NCBI RefSeq assembly: GCF_005893125.1
Contig: NZ_VCJS01000070.1
Location: 1 to 57,815, forward strand
Source: Nonomuraea basaltis
Lineage (GTDB): Bacteria > Actinomycetota > Actinomycetes > Streptosporangiales > Streptosporangiaceae
Length of the DNA: 57,815 nucleotides
Direction: 5' to 3'
In this document: positions 16,101 through 23,684 of the stretch, piece after piece
How the letters are laid out: every line of letters starts with the position of its first letter
Numbering within the stretch: the stretch's first letter is position 1
The notes under the pieces: model-generated
Told to the model about the DNA's origin: nothing
What the model saw: only the letters and a program-made list of their open reading frames with translations
Database searches by the model: none
Translations under genes and position numbers: made by a program

Positions 16101-17287
16101 CCGCGGTGACGCCCGCCCGGCTGACCGCGCGCGACCTGCTCAGGGTCGGGCTGGCAGGGCTCAGGGTGCGGCGGACGCGGGTGGCGCTGGCCTCGCTGGG
16201 CATAGCGATCGGCATCGCCACCATGGTCGCGGTCGTCGGCATCTCCTCCTCCAGCCAGGCGGACCTGCTGCGCAGGCTCGACGAGCTCGGCACCAACATG
16301 CTCACGGTCAAGGCGGGACAGACCCTTCAGGGGGAAGACGCCAAGCTGCCGGAGCAGTCGGTCGCCATGGTGAGCAGGATCGACTCCGTCTACGCGGTGG
16401 CCGCCACCGGTGACCTCGAGGCGAGCGTCTACCGCACCGATCGCATCCCGGCCGACCGCACCGGCGGGATCTCGGTCCGCGCGGCCACGCTCGGGCTGCT
16501 GGAGACCGTACAGGGGCGGGTGCGCACGGGCTCCTGGTTCACCACGGCGAGCGAGAGCTTCCCCACCGTGGTCCTCGGCGACCTGGCCTCCCGGAGGCTG
16601 GGCGTCACCGCGCCGGGTGCGCAGGTCTGGCTGGGCGGGCGCTGGTTCACCGTGCTCGGCGTGCTGGATCCGGTGCCGCTCGCGCCGGGCATCGACCGGG
16701 CGGCGCTGGTCGGCTGGGAGGGGGCGCGCGACCTGCTGAGCTTCGACGGCCACCCGACCATGCTGTACGAGCGCTCCACGCCGGAGTCCGTCGAGGCAGT
16801 CAGGAGCGTCCTGCCCCGGACCGTGAACCCGGAGTACCCGGAGGAGGTGACGGTCAGCCGCCCGTCGGACGCGCTGGCCGCACGCGCGGCCACGGCGGGC
16901 GCCTTCACCAACCTGCTGCTCGGGCTGGGCGCCGTCGCACTGCTCGTCGGCGGCGTGGGCGTGGCCAACACCATGGTCGTCTCGGTGCTGGAGCGGCGCA
17001 GGGAGATCGGGCTGCGCCGGGCGCTCGGCGCCACCAGGGGCCACATCCGCGCGCAGTTCCTCGCCGAGTCGCTGCTGCTGTCCGGGCTTGGGGGCGTGGT
17101 CGGCCTGGCGCTCGGCACGCTGGTCACCATCGGGTACGCCGTCTCGAACGGCTTCCCGACCCTGGTGCCGCTCTGGGCGATCGGCGGCGGGCTGGCCGCG
17201 GTCGTGGTCATCGGCTCGGTCGCCGGGCTCTATCCGGCCGTACGCGCGGCCAGGCTCTCCCCGACGGTCGCCCTCAGTACCGCTTGA
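16097..17287 (+). CDS. MacB/FtsX-type ABC transporter permease
   Basis: 396 residues with the MacB layout: one N-terminal membrane helix (about 32-52), a large extracytoplasmic domain, and three C-terminal helices (about 270-395) with the FtsX motif VANTMVVSVLERRREIGLRRALGA (read as two adjacent pieces: the helix, then the ERRREIGLRRALGA coupling region). Partner of the preceding ATPase. Last gene of the lipoprotein-adaptor-ATPase-permease operon; a strong hairpin begins 7 bases after its stop. Confidence 0.92.
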   Translation: MTAVTPARLTARDLLRVGLAGLRVRRTRVALASLGIAIGIATMVAVVGISSSSQADLLRRLDELGTNMLTVKAGQTLQGEDAKLPEQSVAMVSRIDSVYAVAATGDLEASVYRTDRIPADRTGGISVRAATLGLLETVQGRVRTGSWFTTASESFPTVVLGDLASRRLGVTAPGAQVWLGGRWFTVLGVLDPVPLAPGIDRAALVGWEGARDLLSFDGHPTMLYERSTPESVEAVRSVLPRTVNPEYPEEVTVSRPSDALAARAATAGAFTNLLLGLGAVALLVGGVGVANTMVVSVLERRREIGLRRALGATRGHIRAQFLAESLLLSGLGGVVGLALGTLVTIGYAVSNGFPTLVPLWAIGGGLAAVVVIGSVAGLYPAVRAARLSPTVALSTA

Positions 17288-17293
17288 GACCCA

Positions 17294-17322
17294 CCTCCGG
17301 GAGGGGGCTCTCCTCCCGGAGG
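17294..17322. terminator. Hairpin terminator after the ABC operon
   Basis: CCTCCGGGAGG and CCTCCCGGAGG form a perfect 11-bp stem with a 7-base loop. It separates the exporter operon from the minimal PKS operon. Confidence 0.7.
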
Positions 17323-17335
17323 CGCGGCCGGGTAT

Positions 17336-17380
17336 TCATCACGGTGGCGGAAGACCCGGCCCACCACCCGCTCCTACCGT
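17336..17380 (+). promoter_or_regulatory. Probable promoter of the minimal PKS operon
   Basis: TCATCAC at 17336, GGAAGACC at 17349 and TACCGT (17375-17380, a -10-like TAnnnT) repeat the arrangement before the multicopper oxidase with the same spacings. The start codon follows so closely that the message would be leaderless or nearly so; no ribosome site is visible before the ACP gene. Confidence 0.45.
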
Positions 17381-17387
17381 GAGCCGC

Positions 17388-17630
17388 ATGCCAGCCAACA
17401 CGTTCACCGAGGCAGACCTGAGGGCCCTTCTCCTGGCCGTGGGCCTGGGCCCCGCGCAGGACGACTACACCCTGACCTTCGAGCAGCTCGAACTCGACTC
17501 GCTGGCCAGGGTGGAGATCGCCACGAGGATCGAGGACCGGTTCGGCCTCATCCTGGAGATCGCCGCCGAGCAGAGCCCCGCGCAGGTGGCCGAGCTCGTC
17601 AACACCAGCCTGGCCGGAGCCGTTTCATGA
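17388..17630 (+). CDS. Acyl carrier protein of the type II PKS
   Basis: 80 residues from ATG 17388; a GTG at 17379 would add three. The phosphopantetheine site is Ser38 in LELDSLARVEIATRIEDRFG. The four-helix ACP pattern continues to the end. It holds the growing poly-beta-keto chain for KS-alpha and the chain length factor. First gene of the core operon and overlapping the cyclase by 4 bases. The order ACP - cyclase - KS - CLF differs from the common KS - CLF - ACP order. Confidence 0.92.
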   Translation: MPANTFTEADLRALLLAVGLGPAQDDYTLTFEQLELDSLARVEIATRIEDRFGLILEIAAEQSPAQVAELVNTSLAGAVS

Positions 17631-18448
17631 TCGGGCACACCGACAACGCCATCGAGATCGACGCGCCGATCGGCTTCGTCTGGGCGCAGACGAACGACGT
17701 ACGCACCTGGCCCGACCTGTTCACCGAGTACGCCAAGGTCGAAGTGCTGGAGGAAGAGGCCGCCTCGGTCGTCTTCCGGCTCACCATGCACCCCGACGAG
17801 CAGGGCAGGGAGTGGTCGTGGATCTCCCAGCGCAGCTGGGACCGCGACACCTGGACCGTGCGGGCCCGCCGGGTCGAGACGGGCCCGTTCGAGTTCATGA
17901 ACATCACCTGGACCTACGAGGAGCTCGCCGCCGACCGCACCCGCATGCGCTGGGTGCAGGACTTCCACATGAAGCCGGACGCGCCGGCCGACACCGAGGC
18001 GATGACCGAGCACATCAACCGCAACACCCGCATCCAGATGGAGATCATCAAGGACCGGGTCGAGCGCCGCCGCCGGGCCGTGGTCGGCTTCACCGACGTG
18101 CCCTCCAACACCCGCCGCGGCGGCGACCTGCGCACCCTGGTCTCGCCGGCCACCGTGGGCGCCAGCTCCGGCTTCCTCGGCGCGGTCCGCCTGGCCCCGG
18201 GCGAGAAGGTCGCCGAGCACTACCACCCCTACTCGGAGGAGTTCGTCTTCCTCGCGCGCGGCGAGCTCCGCGTCGACCTCGACGACGAGCCCGTGGCACT
18301 GGGCGAGGAGCAGTCGCTGCTGGTGCCCAGGAACGTGCGGCACCGGCTGACCAACGTCGGCCGCGACGAGGCACTGGTGATCTTCCAGCTGAGCCCGCTC
18401 GCCCCCCGGCCCGAGCTGGGCCACGTCGACACCGAGGAGGCCACGTGA
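17627..18448 (+). CDS. Aromatase/cyclase (SRPBCC) fused to a cupin domain
   Basis: 273 residues. The N-terminal half (about 1-150) is a polyketide aromatase/cyclase of the START/SRPBCC fold, WhiE-ORFVI/TcmN-like: HTDNAIEIDAP, VRTWPDLFTEYA, FMNITWTYEE, MRWVQDFHMKPDAPADTE. The C-terminal part (about 170-262) is a cupin, with the metal-site pattern HYHPYSEEFVFLARGEL and a distal VPRNVRHRLTN. In whiE clusters the cyclase and cupin are separate genes, so this is a two-domain fusion. The aromatase sets the first ring; the cupin may act as an oxygenase or in a later ring step. Coupled to ACP and KS-alpha by 4-base overlaps. Confidence 0.9.
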   Translation: MIGHTDNAIEIDAPIGFVWAQTNDVRTWPDLFTEYAKVEVLEEEAASVVFRLTMHPDEQGREWSWISQRSWDRDTWTVRARRVETGPFEFMNITWTYEELAADRTRMRWVQDFHMKPDAPADTEAMTEHINRNTRIQMEIIKDRVERRRRAVVGFTDVPSNTRRGGDLRTLVSPATVGASSGFLGAVRLAPGEKVAEHYHPYSEEFVFLARGELRVDLDDEPVALGEEQSLLVPRNVRHRLTNVGRDEALVIFQLSPLAPRPELGHVDTEEAT

Positions 18449-19710
18449 ACGGCGGCCTCAGGCGCAGCGTGGTCACCGGGATCGGGGTGATCGCCCCCGG
18501 CGGCGGCAGCCGCGAGGAGTTCTGGCAGCGCATCACCGGCGGCAAGCCCGCGATCCGGCGCATCACCGCGTTCGATCCCGAGCCGTTCCGGTCGCAGATC
18601 GCCGCGGAGTGCGACTTCGACCCGTCCGCCTACGGCCTCACCCCACGGGAGGTCAGGCGGCTGGACAGGTTCGTGCTCATGGCGCTGGCCTGCGCCGAGG
18701 AGGCGTTCGCCGACAGCGGTCTGACCTCGGCCGACCCCGAGCGGATGGGCGTCTCCCTCGGGACGGCGGTCGGCTCCACCATCAGGCTGGAGGAGGAGTA
18801 CGTCGTCGCCAGCAACGGCGGCCGCGACTGGGTGGTCGATCCGACGCACGTCACGCCCTTCCTCTACCAGGCGCTGGTGCCGTCGAGCGCGGCCACCGAG
18901 CTGGCCGTCCGCTTCCACGCGCAGGGCCCGGCCGCGGTGATCTCGACCGGCTGCACCTCGGGCATCGACGCGATCGCGCACGCCCACACCCTGATCCAGG
19001 ACGGCGAGGCCGACGTCGTCATCGCCGGCGCCTCCGACGCGCCCATCTCCCCGATCACCGTGGCCTGCTTCGACGCGATCAGGGCGACCAGCCCGCGCAA
19101 CGCCGACCCGGAGCAGGCGTCGCGGCCCTTCGACGCCGACCGGCAGGGGTTCGTGCTCGGCGAGGGCGCCGCCGTGCTGATCGTCGAGGAGCTCCAGCAC
19201 GCCCTGGCCCGCGGCGCCCGGGTGTACTGCGAGATCACCGGCTTCGGCGCCCGGGCGAACGCCTTCCACATGACCGGCCTGCGCGCGGACGGCTTCGAGC
19301 TGGGTGAGGCGATCATGGAGGCGATGGACCGGGCCCGACTGGCGCCGGAGGACCTCGGCTACATCAGCGCCCACGGATCCGGCACCAAGCAGAACGACCG
19401 GCACGAGACCGCCGCCTACAAGCGCGCCCTCGGCGAGGCGGCACGCGACGTCCCGATCAGCTCGATCAAGTCGGTCATCGGGCACTCGCTCGGCGCCATC
19501 GGCTCGATCGAGATGGCCGCGTGCGCGCTGGCCATCCAGCGCGGCGTGGTCCCGCCCACGGCGAACCTCACCACCCCCGACCCCGAATGCGACCTGGACT
19601 ACACGCCGGGCACGGCCAGGGAGGTCACCGTGGATCACGCCCTGTCCGCCGGGAGCGGGTTCGGCGGATTCCAGTCCGCCATGGTCTTCTCGCGCCTGGA
19701 GGCCGCGTGA
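18445..19710 (+). CDS. Type II PKS ketosynthase alpha
   Basis: 421 residues from GTG 18445. Active-site Cys170 in ISTGCTSGIDA; catalytic histidines in SAHGSGTKQNDRHE (about 311) and IGHSLGAIGS (about 347). Complete thiolase fold. It condenses malonyl-ACP units together with the chain length factor encoded next. GTGA overlaps on both sides show tight translational coupling, consistent with an equimolar heterodimer. Confidence 0.96.
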   Translation: MNGGLRRSVVTGIGVIAPGGGSREEFWQRITGGKPAIRRITAFDPEPFRSQIAAECDFDPSAYGLTPREVRRLDRFVLMALACAEEAFADSGLTSADPERMGVSLGTAVGSTIRLEEEYVVASNGGRDWVVDPTHVTPFLYQALVPSSAATELAVRFHAQGPAAVISTGCTSGIDAIAHAHTLIQDGEADVVIAGASDAPISPITVACFDAIRATSPRNADPEQASRPFDADRQGFVLGEGAAVLIVEELQHALARGARVYCEITGFGARANAFHMTGLRADGFELGEAIMEAMDRARLAPEDLGYISAHGSGTKQNDRHETAAYKRALGEAARDVPISSIKSVIGHSLGAIGSIEMAACALAIQRGVVPPTANLTTPDPECDLDYTPGTAREVTVDHALSAGSGFGGFQSAMVFSRLEAA

Positions 19711-20927
19711 GCCACAGGATGGTGATCACCGGGATCGGCGTGGTCGCGCCCACCGGGCTCGGCGCGGTCGAGCACTGGGAGAACGGTCTCGTGGGGCGCT
19801 CCGGCATCAGACCGCTGGCCGACTCCGCCGCGCTGCCGGTGAAGGTGGCCGGCCAGGTGGCGGCCTTCGACGAGACCGAGCACGTCGAGCCGCGGCTGCG
19901 GGTCCAGACCGACAAATGGTCGTGGATGGCGCTGGCCGCGACCGAGTTCGCGCTGGCCGACGCGGCACTCGACCCGATGGGGGAGTTCCCGTTCCACCTG
20001 TCGGTGGTCACCGCCAGCTCCTCCGGCGGGAACGCGTTCGGTCAGCGGGAGATCGAGGCGCTCTACCGGTCGGGGCCGCGGGCCGTCAGCGCGTACCAGT
20101 CGATCGGCTGGTTCTATGCCGCGAGCAGCGGCCAGATCTCCATCCGCCACCGGGCGAAGGGGCCCTGCGGCGTGATCGTTTCCGACGGGGCGGGTGGAAT
20201 CGACGCGCTCGCCCAGGCCGGGCGGCTCATCCGGCGGGGCGGCCAGGCGGTGATGGTCGGCGGCACGGAGGCGCCGCTGTCGCCGTACGCGCTGGTCTGC
20301 CAGGCCGGTCAGGGAACGCTCAGCGGCGAGCCGGACCCCGCCCGCGCCTACCGTCCCTTCGCGCGCGAGGCCGGCGGCTTCGTGCCCGGCGAGGGCGGCG
20401 CCATGCTCGTGGTCGAAGAGTGGCGCCGCGCCCACATGCGCCCGGCCGCCCAGGTGTACGCCGAGATCGCCGGCACCGCCGCCACCCACGACGCCCGCCA
20501 CCCCGCCGCGCCCCCGGCGGACGGCGGGCAGCTGGCCCGGGCCATGCGCCTGGCGCTGGACCGGGCGGGGTGCGACGCCGGCGAGGTGGACGCGGTCTTC
20601 GCCGACGGCGCGGGAACCCCGGCGGGCGACGACGCGGAGGCGGCGGCGCTGGCCGAGGTGTTCCGCCGCCGGAGGGTGCCGGTCACCGTCCCCAAGACCA
20701 TGACGGGCCGCCTCAACTCCGGCGGTGGCGCGCTCGACGTGGCCTGGGCGGCGCTCGCACTGCGTCACGGCGTACTGCCGCCCACGGTCAACGCCGGCGA
20801 GCCGGCCCACGACCTGGACCTGGTCACGCGGGCCAGGGAGCTGCCCGGCCTGCGCACGGTGCTCGTCGCGGCGCGCGGGGTCGGCGGGTTCAACGCGGCG
20901 GCGGTGCTGCGCGCCCCTGACAGATGA
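19707..20927 (+). CDS. Type II PKS chain length factor (KS-beta)
   Basis: 406 residues from GTG 19707. Ketosynthase fold lacking the active Cys: the aligned motif reads VSDGAGGIDA, so Gly161 sits where KS-alpha has Cys and where many chain length factors have Gln (QAGG). The second catalytic His region is also lost (FADGAGTPAGDDAE). It sets the number of extensions. The Gly at the Gln position sets it apart from textbook CLFs such as that of actinorhodin. Last gene of the core operon; 96 bases precede the protease gene. Confidence 0.94.
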   Translation: MSHRMVITGIGVVAPTGLGAVEHWENGLVGRSGIRPLADSAALPVKVAGQVAAFDETEHVEPRLRVQTDKWSWMALAATEFALADAALDPMGEFPFHLSVVTASSSGGNAFGQREIEALYRSGPRAVSAYQSIGWFYAASSGQISIRHRAKGPCGVIVSDGAGGIDALAQAGRLIRRGGQAVMVGGTEAPLSPYALVCQAGQGTLSGEPDPARAYRPFAREAGGFVPGEGGAMLVVEEWRRAHMRPAAQVYAEIAGTAATHDARHPAAPPADGGQLARAMRLALDRAGCDAGEVDAVFADGAGTPAGDDAEAAALAEVFRRRRVPVTVPKTMTGRLNSGGGALDVAWAALALRHGVLPPTVNAGEPAHDLDLVTRARELPGLRTVLVAARGVGGFNAAAVLRAPDR

Positions 20928-20940
20928 ATACGGGCAGTGT

Positions 20941-20967
20941 CACAGGAAGCAGTCAGCCAGGCGTCAG
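20941..20967 (+). promoter_or_regulatory. CACAG/GTCAG/GTCAG 11-bp direct repeats before the HtrA-like protease
   Basis: CACAG at 20941-20945, GTCAG at 20952-20956 and GTCAG at 20963-20967 have the exact 11-base period of the arrays at 9564, 11701 and 13731. Confidence 0.6.
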
Positions 20968-21023
20968 CGCGATGGAAGGTAGCGGCCCGAGTGTGGCACT
21001 ACGAGACACGCCAGGGAGGCCGC

Positions 21024-22151
21024 ATGTCCAGTGATGAGCAGGGCCGCGACGGAGGCATCGTCTACACCTACTATCCCGGGCAGGGATCCTGGCAGGTCGA
21101 GCAGCCGGAGCCGCCCCCTGAGCGCCGCCGCGGCCGTCTCGGCGCGGCGGTCGCGGGGCTCGTCGCGGGCGCGCTGCTCGCCGCGCTGCTCGGCGGCCTC
21201 CTGCTCGACCGCGGAGGGGAACGGGACCGCGTGTCGGCCGCGATCACGCAGGCTCCCGCGCCCAGCGCGACCGCCCCCCGTCCGGCCCTCAGCCTGGCCG
21301 ACATCGCCGACGCGGTACGCCCAAGCGTCGTCTCGGTGACCACCACGGGCGGCGCGGGCTCGGGGGTCGTGTACGACGCCGAGGGCACCGTGCTGACCAA
21401 CGCGCACGTGGTCGAGGATGCCCTGGGAGGCGATGTGCGGCTCCGGCTCGCCGACGGCACCACGGCCGAGGCCAGGGTCCTGGGCGTCGACACCTTCTCC
21501 GACATCGCGGTGCTCAAGGCCGGCGAAGCCGCGGGCCTGCGGCCCGCCAAGCTCGGCGACAGCGACAAGATCAGGGCCGGCGACGAGGTGCTGGCCATCG
21601 GCAGCCCCTTCGGCTTCGACGGCTCGGTGACCGCGGGCATCGTCAGCGCCCTGCACCGGACGCTCTCCGGCGAGGGCGGCCGGGCCGTCCTCGCCGACGC
21701 GATACAGACCGACGCCGCCATCAACCCCGGCAAGTCGGGCGGCGCGCTCGTGGACGCGGCGGGGCAGGTGATCGGCATCAACACGGCCATCGCGAGCACC
21801 GGCACCGGCAACGTCGGTGTCGGCTTCGCCATACCGGTGAACGAGGCCAGGCGCGTCGCGGACCAGCTCATCGCCGAGGGCAGCGTCGTGCGCGCCCACC
21901 TCGGCGTCTCGGTCACCGACGCGTCGGGCAGGCCGGGAGCGCTGATCGACGACGTGGAGCGCTCCGGCGCGGCGGGCTCGGCGGGGCTGCGGCCGGGCGA
22001 CCTGATCACCGGGCTGGGCGGGACGGCGGTCCGAGCGGAGGCCGACCTCATCGCGGCGGTACGCGCCCGCGTGCCGGGCGAGCGCGTCACCATCACCTAC
22101 GAGCGCCAGGGTGTCGCGCACACCGTCGAGGTGATGCTCGCCAGCGCGTGA
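21024..22151 (+). CDS. HtrA/DegP-like membrane-anchored serine protease with PDZ domain
   Basis: 375 residues from ATG 21024, set by AGGGAGG at 21012-21018. A cytoplasmic N-terminal tail is followed by one membrane helix (about 39-62), a trypsin-like domain with His128 (LTNAHVVED), Asp160 (FSDIAVLK) and Ser238, and a PDZ domain (about 290-375). The serine motif reads NPGKSGGAL instead of the usual GNSGG; the nucleophile is kept. Such proteases degrade or sense misfolded extracytoplasmic proteins, often under two-component control. The repeat array upstream ties it to the OmpR-type pair at 9.6-11.7 kb. Confidence 0.9.
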   Translation: MSSDEQGRDGGIVYTYYPGQGSWQVEQPEPPPERRRGRLGAAVAGLVAGALLAALLGGLLLDRGGERDRVSAAITQAPAPSATAPRPALSLADIADAVRPSVVSVTTTGGAGSGVVYDAEGTVLTNAHVVEDALGGDVRLRLADGTTAEARVLGVDTFSDIAVLKAGEAAGLRPAKLGDSDKIRAGDEVLAIGSPFGFDGSVTAGIVSALHRTLSGEGGRAVLADAIQTDAAINPGKSGGALVDAAGQVIGINTAIASTGTGNVGVGFAIPVNEARRVADQLIAEGSVVRAHLGVSVTDASGRPGALIDDVERSGAAGSAGLRPGDLITGLGGTAVRAEADLIAAVRARVPGERVTITYERQGVAHTVEVMLASA

Positions 22152-22153
22152 AG

Positions 22154-22179
22154 GCCGGCCCGGCACCGCGGCGGCCGGC
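22154..22179. terminator. Possible bidirectional hairpin between convergent genes
   Basis: GCCGGCC (22154-22160) can pair with GGCCGGC (22173-22179) over a 12-base loop, directly between the stops of the protease and pxpC genes. No U tract. Confidence 0.35.
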
Positions 22180-23064
22180 TCAGACCGCGACGCGTCGTTG
22201 TGCGAGAAAGCGCACCTGGTCGCCCGGGCGGAGCTGGGCGGCGGCGGGCAGGTCGGCGGTGCGCACCACGGCGATGACCGGGTAGCCCCCGGTGGGTGGG
22301 TGGTCGGCCAGGAAGACGATCGGCTGCCCGCTCGGCGGCACCTGGACCGCTCCCGCGACCATGCCCTCGCTCGGCAGCTCTCCCTCCTTGGCCCGCGCCA
22401 GCTCACGACCGCGCAGCCGTACCCCCACGCGGTTGCTGTCCTGGCTCACCTCGTACGGTCCCGCGCACAGCGCCGCCGGCGCCTCCGGCACGAACCAGTC
22501 GTCGCGCGGCCCCGGCACCACCCGCAGCACGGCCGGCCCAGGCTCCGGCAGGGGCGCCAGGTCCACCGAGATGACGCCCTCGGGCGGACCGACCGGCAGC
22601 AGCGTGCCCGTACGCAGCGGCTCGGGCCCCAGCCCGGACAGCGAGTCGGTGGACCGGCTGCCGAGCACCGGCTCGACCGCGATCCCGCCGCGAACGGCCA
22701 GGTAGGTGCGCAACCCTCGGGAGGGCGCCCCGAACCGCAGCTCCGTCCCCGCGGGCACCCAGAACGGCGTCCCCATCCCGGGCCGCGCCTTCAGCGTCGC
22801 ACCGGCCTTCGGGGGTGTGACGGCCTCCGCCGCCAGGGACGCGCCCGCCAGCGCCACCCAGGCCGCGTCGAGGAACCGCAGCCACGCCATGCCGAACGTC
22901 AGCTCGATCCCCGCCAGCCCCTCGGCGTTGCCCACGAGCCTGTTGGCCAGCCGCAGGCTCCCGGCGTCCGCCGCGCCGGAGTGCGGCACCCCCAGGTGGG
23001 CGTAGCCGGGTCGGCCCAGGTCCTGGACGGTCGCGTACGGGCCGGGCGCGAGCACCTCGATCAT
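22180..23064 (-). CDS. pxpC: 5-oxoprolinase subunit C (KipA-like)
   Basis: 294 residues from the ATG at 23064, which overlaps the pxpB stop. The family start MIEVLAPGPYATVQDLGRPGYAHLGVP is clear (described as the IEVL strand, then the TVQDLGRPG turn), with GAMD-equivalent GAAD and the GGYPVIAVV end. With PxpA and PxpB it opens 5-oxoproline to glutamate using ATP. A longer upstream reading only repeats pxpB in another frame. Third gene of the leftward pxpA-pxpB-pxpC operon. Confidence 0.92.
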   Translation of the reverse strand: MIEVLAPGPYATVQDLGRPGYAHLGVPHSGAADAGSLRLANRLVGNAEGLAGIELTFGMAWLRFLDAAWVALAGASLAAEAVTPPKAGATLKARPGMGTPFWVPAGTELRFGAPSRGLRTYLAVRGGIAVEPVLGSRSTDSLSGLGPEPLRTGTLLPVGPPEGVISVDLAPLPEPGPAVLRVVPGPRDDWFVPEAPAALCAGPYEVSQDSNRVGVRLRGRELARAKEGELPSEGMVAGAVQVPPSGQPIVFLADHPPTGGYPVIAVVRTADLPAAAQLRPGDQVRFLAQRRVAV

Positions 23065-23684
23065 GCCGGTGCCGGCTCGAACCGCACGCGCATGCCGGGG
23101 CGGAACAGGGACGGCGGGTCGGCGGCCACGTCCCACACCCGCACGGACGTGCGCCCGAGCAGCCGCCACCCGCCGGGCGAGGCCGTCGGATAGACCGCCG
23201 AATACGGCCCCGCGATGGCCACGGACCCCGCCGGCACCGACGTGCGCGGCGTGTCGAGCCTGGGCGTCTCCAGCGCCGGATCCAGCCCGGTGAGATAGGC
23301 GAACCCCGGTGCGAACCCCAGCCACCCCACCACCAGCTCACGCCCCGCGTGCCGGGCGATCACCTCCTCCACAGGAATCCCCGCCAGCGCCGCCACGGAA
23401 TCGAGATCCGCGCCGTCATAGACCACGGGAATCGTCACCACCGCACCCTCGGCCGGCGCCCGGACGGCGGCCCTGTCGCGTTCCACGGCGACGACCGCCT
23501 CCAGCCGCGCTCGCAGCCGGGCCTGGTCCACGCCGGGGGCCACCACGAGAACGCTCTCCGGCCCCGGCACGATCTCCACGACCCCCGCGGGCCGCTCCGC
23601 CCGCAGCGCCGCGTCCAGCCGGTGCGACAGCTCCAGCGAGCCCGTCTCCACGAGCAGCGCGTGCTCCCCGGCCACCCGGATCAC
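23061..23684 (-). CDS. pxpB: 5-oxoprolinase subunit B (KipI-like)
   Basis: 207 residues. Typical features are the DSVAALAGIPVEEVIARHAG helix and the GWLGFAPGFAYLTGLDP signature, followed by PRTSVPAGSVAIAG. Partner of PxpC in ATP-dependent 5-oxoproline cleavage. It overlaps pxpA and pxpC by 4 bases each. Confidence 0.93.
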   Translation of the reverse strand: MIRVAGEHALLVETGSLELSHRLDAALRAERPAGVVEIVPGPESVLVVAPGVDQARLRARLEAVVAVERDRAAVRAPAEGAVVTIPVVYDGADLDSVAALAGIPVEEVIARHAGRELVVGWLGFAPGFAYLTGLDPALETPRLDTPRTSVPAGSVAIAGPYSAVYPTASPGGWRLLGRTSVRVWDVAADPPSLFRPGMRVRFEPAPA

